Origin: CAZXGD01 sp046350455
GTDB taxonomy: Bacteria; Planctomycetota; Phycisphaerae; Phycisphaerales; SM1A02
DNA: 64,000 bases
Direction: 5' to 3'
Assembly: GCA_046350455.1 (NCBI GenBank)
Contig: JAXMAM010000013.1
Location: forward strand, 8,581 to 72,580
A program made the translations under genes and the position numbers. Under the pieces are notes generated by a model. It had not been told where the DNA came from. It did not search any database and saw only the letters and a program-made list of their open reading frames with translations. Positions within the stretch are counted from its first letter, which is position 1, and every line of letters begins with the position of its first letter. Below, one piece after another: positions 43,157 through 50,387 of this stretch.

Positions 43157-43798
43157 CTACCTGCGCCGACGACCGCCACGGGCCAGGAACCCGCCCAGCA
43201 GCGCTGCGGCCGCGCCTGGCGCTGGCACCTGCACCACCTGCAGTCCGCCAAAGGCGCCCAGCGCGCCGTCCACCGAGTGCACGGTGATGATGATGTCCTG
43301 CCCCTGCGCGATATTCACGTTGTAGGCCAGGTAGGTGACGCCCGCCACGTGCCCGCCCGGCCACGCGCCGCCCACTGTCTGGAACCCAGTGTTGTTGACG
43401 TTGTAGCCCGTGGGGAGGTTGGAGACGGTCCAGGAGTACAGGTACACGCTGTAGCTGCCTGCAGCCAGGCCAGAGAGCGTGTAGGTCTCCATGAAGGGCA
43501 CCACCATGCCGTCGTCCATCAGCGCTTCGTCGTCGCCAAAGGTGCCGGGATCGTTGAAGCCACCCAGGATGCCGCCAGTGCCAGTCAGGCTCACGCTGGT
43601 GGAGTTGCCACCCAAATCCTGAAGGTTGTTCAGCGTTCCGCCTGTGTAGACATTCCAGACGCCGGCCTGGTTGGCGGCGGCACCATAGGCGCTGCTGGGC
43701 GCAGGAGTTGCGTTCCCAATGTCAATGTTGAACGACTGCGCAGCGGCGCTGGCGCAGAGCGCAGCAGAAGCCACAAGGGGGCCGAGGGTCAGACGCAT
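43157..43798 (-). CDS. Secreted protein with PEP-CTERM-like C-terminal anchor
   Basis: The protein has 213 residues. CTGGAG precedes the ATG at 43798. The signal peptide spans about 1-21 (VASAALCASAAAQS). The body is a small beta-sandwich pattern (FNIDIGNATPAPSSAYG, YTLSGLAAGSYSVYLYSW) like those seen in planctomycete PEP-CTERM proteins that carry a jelly-roll domain. The end is VPAPGAAAALLGGFLARGGRRRR: Pro-Ala-Pro, hydrophobic helix, Arg tail. No exosortase gene is present in the window. Confidence 0.8.
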   Translation of the reverse strand: MRLTLGPLVASAALCASAAAQSFNIDIGNATPAPSSAYGAAANQAGVWNVYTGGTLNNLQDLGGNSTSVSLTGTGGILGGFNDPGTFGDDEALMDDGMVVPFMETYTLSGLAAGSYSVYLYSWTVSNLPTGYNVNNTGFQTVGGAWPGGHVAGVTYLAYNVNIAQGQDIIITVHSVDGALGAFGGLQVVQVPAPGAAAALLGGFLARGGRRRR

Positions 43799-43843
43799 GG
43801 GATGCTCCAGAAAAGGGGGAAAGGGGAAGAGGCTCTGGCGCTG

Positions 43844-43849
43844 TAAAAT
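43844..43849 (+). promoter_or_regulatory. -10-like TAAAAT, leaderless start of dockerin gene
   Basis: TAAAAT is followed by seven bases and the ATG at 43857, with no Shine-Dalgarno. Confidence 0.45.
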
Positions 43850-43856
43850 GTAGCCC

Positions 43857-44913
43857 ATGCGCACGTTCCCACGCATCCAAATCAGCGTCGTTTCTCCATT
43901 CGCACTCGCCTTGCTGGCCTGCGGCACAGCGTTGGCTGGCATATCGCAGGCCACGTTGGTCGCGCCGGGCGGCTTCGTGCAGGCGGGAGCAGGGCCATCC
44001 ACCACGGGCGCGCCTGGCTGGCCGGGTCTGGACTGGACTCCCTACCACTCGGCTCCTGGATCTGATGTGCACGAGGCGTCCTTCAGCGGTGTGTCCACTG
44101 CCACCACATCAGCGAGCTACTCCAGTGGCTCGACCAGCAACAGCGGCTCTGGCACGTGCGGCATGGGCTGGGTGGTGCTGAACGGTGCCAACAACGCGCC
44201 AAACAGCTCATCGTTTCCGCGCGGCGAGCAACGGCGGGTGGAAGGAGACCTTCCTCATCACCCATCCCTCCTACACCGGACAGACGGGATACATGCAGTT
44301 CACGGTGCATGCGACTGCCTCCCTCTTTGCAAGCGGCTTTGCTGGATCTGCCAGCCTGGACATCACGGCGTACAAGGACAACGCGCAGCTGATGAACAAC
44401 GCCCTGTTCAGCCCTGGCAACTCTGATCTCATCAGCACCGACCGTCAGTACGGGCACTGGGCTGTGGCCACCTACGGCAATCCGCCCACAGACAGCAAGA
44501 ACGTGAACGGCACGGTGACGTTTGCAGTGCCATTCACCTTTGGCACACCGTTCAGCCTGGGCGTGTACGCGTGCGCACAGGGCGGCATGCGCTCCTCGAG
44601 CGGCGTGTCTGGCAACTCAACCGCCCAGGCTGGCACTCCAGCGCTGGTCAACTGGACAGGCATCACCAACATCTACGTGAGCGGTGCGCCCATCTCTGGC
44701 GCGTCGCTGTCCAGCGGCACCGGCCTGAACTGGGGCGGCCAGTTCCTGCCTCCGGTGCCAGAAGACCTGAACCAGGATGGCGTGGTGGATGGCACAGATC
44801 TGGGACTTCTGCTGGGTTCGTGGGGACCCTGCGCAGGCTGCCCTGCGGATATCAACCACGACGGCGTGGTGGACGGCACAGATCTGGGACTCTTGCTTGG
44901 CGCCTGGACCTGA
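43857..44913 (+). pseudogene. Secreted dockerin-like domain protein, disrupted by a 1-base frameshift
   Basis: The first frame gives a signal peptide and a Gly/Ser/Thr-rich body to NSSSFP (about 44215). From about 44221 the protein continues in another frame as ASNGGWKETFLITHPS. Removing one base from the GG at 44223-44224 restores a ~351-residue protein. The second part is a beta-rich domain (MQFTVHATASLFASGF, VTFAVPFTFGTPFSLGVYAC) and the tail DLNQDGVVDGTDLG and DINHDGVVDGTDLG. Either it is a recent loss or a sequencing error. TAAAAT seven bases before the start indicates a leaderless mRNA. Confidence 0.75.
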
Positions 44914-44964
44914 TCTGGGAGACACCGTGTCCCGGGCGGCCATGGACTGCATGGAGGGCGACTC

Positions 44965-45507
44965 ATGCCGACAGACCTTCAGCTCCAGATCCTGCAGAAC
45001 ATCCGCATTGCATCCCCCTGCCCCGCCCGCTGGGAGGATATGCAAGGCGACGACAAGCGCCGCTACTGCACGCAGTGCGACCTGCATGTCCACAACGTGG
45101 CCGAAATGACGGCTGATGAAGTGGAGGAGATGCTGCGCCCCCTCATGGAGCGCGGCGAGCGCGTGTGCGCGCAGCTGCGGCGCCGCGAAGACGGCACCGT
45201 CCTGGTGCGCGACTGCCCGGTGGGACTGCGCGCTGTGCGCGCGCACACTCGGCGCATGGCAGCGCGGGCGGTGGCGCTGGCGTCGTTTCTCTTCACCACT
45301 GCGGTGCTGGCCGCACAGGGCGAGAAGAACCCAGCCAGCCGCGCGCGCATGGTGCAGTTCCAGCCCTTCAAGTGGGCGCAGGAAAAGCTGGCGCCAGGCG
45401 CAGTCGTGCCTCCGTACCAGATCATGGCTGGTGATGTGGCGTACACGCCAACAACACCCGTGCAGTCGCTCCCGCCTTCACAGCCAGTCGTCCAGAAGGT
45501 GCGCTGA
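44965..45507 (+). CDS. Conserved five-cysteine domain protein with one membrane helix
   Basis: The protein has 180 residues. Residues 15-90 are a domain with invariant-looking Cys at 19 (SPCPARW), 35 and 38 (RYCTQCDLHVHN), 68 (ERVCAQL) and 84 (VRDCPVGLRA), and the phrase EDGTVL. The same arrangement is widespread in bacteria from several phyla; it may bind zinc or an Fe-S cluster, but no function is established to my knowledge. A hydrophobic helix (about 100-117) and a Pro/Gln-rich tail follow. GGAGG is six bases before the ATG. The zinc-ribbon membrane protein next downstream is probably co-transcribed. Confidence 0.8.
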   Translation: MPTDLQLQILQNIRIASPCPARWEDMQGDDKRRYCTQCDLHVHNVAEMTADEVEEMLRPLMERGERVCAQLRRREDGTVLVRDCPVGLRAVRAHTRRMAARAVALASFLFTTAVLAAQGEKNPASRARMVQFQPFKWAQEKLAPGAVVPPYQIMAGDVAYTPTTPVQSLPPSQPVVQKVR

Positions 45508-45558
45508 GGCCTCATGGTGCCCTTTTTCAATTGAAGTCTGCTGGGGTACGCCGGCCTG

Positions 45559-46008
45559 GTGGTCACGGCCCTGGTGCTGTTCCTGAACGAGAGCACACCG
45601 TGGTGGGCGGAAGATCCCAAGCCGCATGCCCTGGAGCTGGTGTGCGTGGGCGGGCTCCTGCCCTGGGCAGCACTGTGCCTGGCTGCTGATCTCACGGCGC
45701 GCGTGCGCCGCACGCGCGCGTTCCACAGCGCCATCCACCAGCCGTGGACCACAGGCTTGTGGGGACTGGGTGCCAGTGCATTGGGCATCGGATTGGGCAT
45801 GCCCATCGCGCCCTTTGTGCCAGAGTGGCTGCCAGACGCAGTGTGGACCAGCGCCACAGGAGCCGTGGCAGGCGTGGTGGTCATCCTGTGCATGCGGGGC
45901 ACCCGCGTGGGCACGTGTGCCAGCTGCGGCTATGCGCTGGACAGCGCGCTTCATTCCACACGCTGCCCCGAATGCGGGCAGCACGCTGCTGAAGTGCTGG
46001 TGCGCTAG
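45559..46008 (+). CDS. Zinc-ribbon membrane protein with an in-frame TGA upstream
   Basis: From GTG 45559 the frame gives 149 residues. The same frame runs back to ATG 45514 (MVPFFN) and is interrupted by TGA at 45532-45534; past it, SLLGYAGLVV completes the first membrane helix, which GTG 45559 would cut short. The original start was therefore probably 45514, with a TGG-like codon now TGA. Three further hydrophobic segments lie near 33-48, 67-88 and 98-115 of the GTG form. The C-terminus is a zinc ribbon, CASCGYAL...CPECG, as in the gene at 16385. Its stop shares CTAG with the convergent kinase gene. Confidence 0.65.
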   Translation: MVTALVLFLNESTPWWAEDPKPHALELVCVGGLLPWAALCLAADLTARVRRTRAFHSAIHQPWTTGLWGLGASALGIGLGMPIAPFVPEWLPDAVWTSATGAVAGVVVILCMRGTRVGTCASCGYALDSALHSTRCPECGQHAAEVLVR

Positions 46009-48363
46009 CCAGCCAGCGCGCGCGCTGCGCCCGGCCTGTCCAGGCACCACGCGCGCCGCACGCAGCCCATCCAGGCCACTGCCAAAGACCACACACCGCC
46101 CAGCAGCAGGCCCACCACAGCGCCCACACCGCAGGCGCCGGCCACATAGGGAACCACCCACTGCTCACGCGTGCCAAGCGCCAGCACGCCGCCCAGCGCA
46201 AGCGCGCCAACAAGCAGGCTGCCCACCGCCACCGCGGCCAGGCGCAGCACAGCGCTGCGCGCTTGCAGGCGGATGACTGGCCAGGGCTCGCCAGCGCGGG
46301 CAACGGCAGCGCCGCTGCGCGCAGCGCCGCACGGAGCAGCAGCGAGCCGAGCACCAGCCCCACTGCCACTGCACCAGCCAGGGGCACCAGCATCCACCAC
46401 GTGGCGGTGCGGGCCTCCACGCCATCCAGCAGGCCCTGCACCACGCTGGCGTGCATCCAGACACCTGGAATCGTGCGGCCGCCCAGCGTCACGACGTCCT
46501 CGGCTCGATAGGCCGCCAGCAGCACCGTGCGCCCCTTCACGTCCAGCGCCGCCCATGTGCCGTCTGCATTCACCAGCTCCAGCACGTCGTGGTCCGCACC
46601 CTGATGGCCTCGTCTGGCAGCACGCCAATGGGATAGATGCCCAGGAGATCGCGCGGCTCTACACCCAAAATGCCGTCTGAACCCTCCACGCCGTTGGCGG
46701 GCTGCGCTGCCACCAGGCCAATGGAACGGCCAGCGCCAGCCTGCCCCTGGAAACGCAGGCGGCAGTTGCGCTCGTCCACCTGCACAGGCAGGGCTTCCGC
46801 GCCGCCACCTTCGCGGCCAAGCACCGCAGCGGCAGCAGCCACAGCGAGCGGCAGGCGTGGCACGCGGTCTTCGCGCTGTGGGATGACCACTGCGTGCCCA
46901 AACAGCGTGAACTCCGACAGGTTCATGCAGCCCCAGCCAGCGCCAGATGTGCCCAGCCCATCCACCAGCGGCCGCTCTGGATGGCGGTCTGGCCTGCCCG
47001 GCGTGAAATCCTGTGTGGCCACGATGACCGGCACAGGCCGTTCGCCGCTGGTCACGCGCTGGATGGGTCCCAGGATGGCCTGGTTGAGCGCTGGATCTGG
47101 GTTGTTGAGGAACGCGATGTCGAGCACGATGGCATCTGGCTGCAGCGCGCCCAGACGTTCGACAATGGCTCCCCACACATGCCGCTTGGTTGGTGCCGCT
47201 GCTGGGTCCACACCCTGGATGCCAAGGCGCTGCGCCAGCTGCAGCAGGCCATCCGGACCTCTTCTCCCGCACCACCAGCACGCGCGAGGCGGTGGTGGAG
47301 GCCGGCACATCCAGCGCCAGGTGGGTCCCAGCTGGGATGCGGACAACTGGCTTGAAGCCTGCCACCCCAGAAACGTGCCGATCAGGAGCAGCGTCACGGC
47401 CACCCAGTGGAAGCGCGATGGATTGCCACGCCCCTGCGGCCACACCCATTGCTCCAGCGCGCGCGTGGCTCGCTCCTTGAGCGGGGGCCGATACGCGCGC
47501 AGCGCAGCGCCCAGCTCCCGCGCATCCTGCCAGCGATCGCGCGGCTCTGGCGCCACGCCCCGAGCGATGATGTCCTCCAGCGCCTTGTCACGCAGACCCA
47601 GCGCAGCAGTCAGGCCCGCGCGGGGTTGAGTGGCGGCCGGCTCTGTGCCGCTGACGAGCGCTGCGCATTCCTTGCACAGCGAATACACATCTGCGCGGGG
47701 CGTGATGGCTGCGGGATCTCCCTGCACCACCTCTGGCGCTGCGCGCGTGCGTGAGTATGCGGCCACGCGCCCGTCGAGCTTGCTGGAGGCGCGCGTGCCG
47801 CCAAAGTCGGTCACCTTGACCACTGGCTGGCCCATGCGTTCGATGACCAGCATGTTGTCCGACTTCAGGTCGCAGTGCGGCGTGCCGTGCGCGTGCATCC
47901 ACGCCACACCATCCACCGCCTGCAACAGCAGCCCGATGCGCGCTGGCTTGTCCAAGCCCGTCTCTGCTGCGTAGCGGGTGAGGCCACGTGCCCCCTCGAG
48001 CCATTCCATGACCAGCGCCTCGCTGGTTCGGCCGTCCGGCCAGCGCGCCACCGTGCGCGGATAGAAGCGCACCACATGCTCATGCGATGGAAAGCCGCGC
48101 GAAAGCGTGCACTCCTGCGCCCAGCACGCTTCTGCTGCTGGCCCGAGCGCCTCGGGTCGCAGCACCTTGATGGCCACCAGCAGCCCGTCCTGGCTGGTGG
48201 CGCGGTAGATGCGGCCAAAGCCACCTTCCAGATAGGGCGGCAACGGCGGCGTCGTCACCAGCGTGAACCCGTCAATGGCTGGATGGTCCCCTGTGGGCGC
48301 CCCACTCCCAGGCACCATGGGCGTGGTGGGATCTGAGTCGAACGGCGACGCCCCCTCGCTCAC
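46005..48363 (-). pseudogene. Ser/Thr kinase-CHASE2 membrane protein with four apparent frameshifts
   Basis: GTG 48363 overlaps the previous stop (GTGA). A kinase domain follows (about 20-290): glycine loop LEGGFGRIYRA, VAIKVL, HCDLKSDNMLV in place of HRD, DFGGTRA and APEV. Then come a membrane helix (WVAVTLLLIGTFLG) and a CHASE2 sensor with its closing helices. Each segment is clean but the frame changes near 47365-47368, 47255, 46597-46601 and ~46280, three of them explained by one missing base and one by an extra base, two in G/C runs. The last frame ends at a TAG shared with the convergent gene. No segment carries internal stops, so decay is recent or the sequence is faulty here. Confidence 0.7.
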
Positions 48364-48962
48364 GTGCGGATGCCTGCAAGCGCTGCGCGAGCCTTGGCCT
48401 CCTGCACGAGCTTGGCAATGGCAGGATCCTTGGCGATGGACTTGGCCACAGGCTTGGCGTCCAGCTGGCCGTTCACCAGCTCCACGTACTGCTCCTTGAT
48501 GTAGAGCGAGAACCGTGCTGGTGGAGTGGAGGCGGAGTCCTCGATCTGCACGGTGCCCACCGCCTTGCCTGGCGGCGGCTCGAGCAGGGCCACGAACAGG
48601 GATGTGCCGCTGGTCCACGTCAGCCAGTGCGTGCCGGTGGAGCCCGCCACCACCGTGCCCTTGGTCACCACCACAGGGAAAGGCGCGACCATGTTCATCT
48701 GCATGGCAGGCTCCACCACCAGCGCGCTGCCGATGTAGAGCGTGCCTGACACCAGCTCCACGCTGCTGATGGCACTGCCAGAAGTCTTGGGGATGACCCT
48801 GCCGTCATACAGCTGCGCGTCCCACGCGTCATGGCACAGCTGGTCTCCCACCGGGACCTTCTCTGTCCTGCATCCCAGGATGAGCAGCGAACCAGACTTC
48901 GGGCTCTGCAGGCTGCCTTCGCCGGAATACCCCACCGCCTCGCTGTAGATCGCTGAGTCCAT
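48360..48962 (-). CDS. Unknown beta-rich protein coupled to the kinase-CHASE2 gene
   Basis: The protein has 200 residues. ATG 48962 has GGAGG seven bases upstream. There is no signal peptide. The middle is an alternating beta pattern (SGSAISSVELVSGTLYIGSALVV, FPVVVTKGTVVAGSTGTHWLTW, SLFVALLEPPPGKAVGTVQI), somewhat like a FecR-type jelly roll, and the end is helical (AIAKLVQEAKARAALAG). The stop overlaps the GTG of the kinase gene, so the products should work together, perhaps as sensor or regulator and kinase. The FecR comparison is tentative. Confidence 0.7.
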   Translation of the reverse strand: MDSAIYSEAVGYSGEGSLQSPKSGSLLILGCRTEKVPVGDQLCHDAWDAQLYDGRVIPKTSGSAISSVELVSGTLYIGSALVVEPAMQMNMVAPFPVVVTKGTVVAGSTGTHWLTWTSGTSLFVALLEPPPGKAVGTVQIEDSASTPPARFSLYIKEQYVELVNGQLDAKPVAKSIAKDPAIAKLVQEAKARAALAGIRT

Positions 48963-48987
48963 GTTGTTCCTCCACGAAAGGTGCCCG

Positions 48988-48993
48988 TACGAT
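48988..48993 (+). promoter_or_regulatory. -10-like TACGAT, leaderless start
   Basis: TACGAT is followed by ACCCGCGC and the ATG at 49002. The arrangement is nearly identical to 53040-53056 (TACGAT, CCCCGCGC, GTG). Confidence 0.5.
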
Positions 48994-49001
48994 ACCCGCG
49001 C

Positions 49002-49460
49002 ATGCTGGAGCCGGTGTACAGGCATACGCAGCGCGGCCCCATTGGCTGGGTGCTCTTCGTCATTGCGCTGGCCGTGGCCGTAGGGGCCATCGTGGGCGCC
49101 ATGCCCACAGAGGTCAGGGTGCTGCTGGCGCTCCTGAGCGCCCTGTTTGTGTTTCTGAGCGCGTGCTTTCAGACGCTGACCATCCACGACGAGGCAGCTG
49201 CGCTGCATGTCTCCTTTGGGCCGCTGAGCGTGTTTCAGACCAGGATCCGCTACTCGGAAATCCTGAAGGCTGAACTGGCCACAACCGACCTCCTGGATGG
49301 CATCGGCATCCACTACATCTTCACACGAGGGTGGGTCTGGAATCTGTGGGGTCGCAACTGTATTCGTCTGGAGACCCGCGGAGGAGTCATCCGCGTCGGC
49401 ACCGATGATCCGGAAAATCTGCTCCGCTGCGTGCAGTCGCGCGTGACACAGCCTTCATAA
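49002..49460 (+). CDS. Small membrane protein with PH-like domain
   Basis: The protein has 152 residues. Two hydrophobic helices (about 16-36 and 41-58) are followed by a soluble C-terminal domain with strands such as TLTIHDEAAALHVSFGPLSVFQ and IRYSEILKAELATTD, then NCIRLETRGGVIRVGTDDPENLL. This is the two-helix plus bacterial PH arrangement seen in small membrane proteins of unknown role. ATG 49002 is preferred over the GTG at 48981 because TACGAT stands eight bases upstream of it and overlaps the longer version. Confidence 0.72.
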   Translation: MLEPVYRHTQRGPIGWVLFVIALAVAVGAIVGAMPTEVRVLLALLSALFVFLSACFQTLTIHDEAAALHVSFGPLSVFQTRIRYSEILKAELATTDLLDGIGIHYIFTRGWVWNLWGRNCIRLETRGGVIRVGTDDPENLLRCVQSRVTQPS

Positions 49461-49485
49461 GCCCACCAGGCGCCTTCGTGAGGGA

Positions 49486-49491
49486 TATACT
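49486..49491 (+). promoter_or_regulatory. -10-like TATACT of the sdh operon
   Basis: TATACT gives a leader of about 35 bases before GTG 49533, which has AAAGGA upstream. No good -35 is visible. Confidence 0.4.
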
Positions 49492-49532
49492 CCTCCCTCC
49501 CATCCTGCGGATGGCCAGAAAGGACGAACCGC

Positions 49533-50387
49533 GTGTCGCGCGCGCCGATCTCACTCCCGCAAGCGTCAGGATTTCTTCAGACCAATCGCAAGGACAAGTG
49601 GTGGCTGCAGCCAGTGGCCACGCTGGCTGGCCTGCTGACCTTCATCGTGTACTCCACGTGGGCGGCGTTCCAGGGGGCCAACTACTTCATCGGCGGTCCC
49701 ACCCAGCCGGATGTGCAGCGCCTGCTGTCGCCCTTCTATTCGCCGGTGATCTGGGACGCCAAGGGACTGGTCTCTGGCCATGCGTGGCTGGGTGAAGTGC
49801 CAGCCTGGTGGCCCAGCTTCCTGCTGTTCAGCCCAGCGCTTCTCATCCTGCCCTTCCCCGGTCTGTTCCGGTTCACCTGCTACTACTACCGCGGCGCCTA
49901 CTACAAGGCCTTCTGGGGCGACCCAGTCAGCTGCTCTGTGGGCGAGCCCGGCTTCCGCGGCGACAACTACCGCGGCGAGGAGAAGTTCCCGCTCATCCTG
50001 CAGAACATCCATCGCTACGCGCTGTACGTGGCCATCCTGTTCATCTTCATCCTGGGCTGGGACGCCATCTGTGGCTACACCTACATCGGCACCGACGGTC
50101 ACAAGCACTTCGGCCTGAGCATCGGCTCGCTGGTGCTCACCATGAACGTGGTGTTCCTGGGGTGCTACACCTTTGGCTGCCACTGCTGGCGCCACTTCAT
50201 GGGCGGCAAGCACGACTGCTTCTCGTGCCAGAGCAAGATGAGGCAGAACGCCTACAAGCGCGTCAGCTGGCTGAACGGCAAGCACATGCTGTTCGCGTGG
50301 ATCAGCCTGTTCTGGGTGGGTTTCTCAGACGTGTATGTGCGCCTGTGTTCCATGGGCATCTGGACTGACTGGAGGATCATCGGGTGA
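49533..50387 (+). CDS. sdhC: Succinate dehydrogenase membrane anchor subunit (atypical)
   Basis: The protein has 284 residues and starts with GTG with AAAGGA upstream. About five membrane helices are visible (near 28-47, 87-106, 158-180, 197-215 and 250-270). Candidate haem or quinone residues include His in NIHRYALYVAI and the Cys/His cluster CYTFGCHCWRHFMGG and HDCFSCQ. It does not look like the classical short SdhC and SdhD pair; it is one longer protein, as in some actinobacterial-type enzymes. Its stop overlaps the sdhA start (GTGA), so it should anchor SdhAB and pass electrons to quinone. Confidence 0.8.
   Translation: MSRAPISLPQASGFLQTNRKDKWWLQPVATLAGLLTFIVYSTWAAFQGANYFIGGPTQPDVQRLLSPFYSPVIWDAKGLVSGHAWLGEVPAWWPSFLLFSPALLILPFPGLFRFTCYYYRGAYYKAFWGDPVSCSVGEPGFRGDNYRGEEKFPLILQNIHRYALYVAILFIFILGWDAICGYTYIGTDGHKHFGLSIGSLVLTMNVVFLGCYTFGCHCWRHFMGGKHDCFSCQSKMRQNAYKRVSWLNGKHMLFAWISLFWVGFSDVYVRLCSMGIWTDWRIIG

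Noticed and set aside
45532..45534. TGA read as selenocysteine
   Set aside because: No hairpin of the required type follows the codon and the position is at the edge of a membrane helix where Trp is the natural residue.
46005..46628. Separate 207-residue protein downstream of the kinase
   Set aside because: Its first half is out-of-frame noise; only its second half, the closing helices of the CHASE2 kinase after a frameshift, is meaningful.
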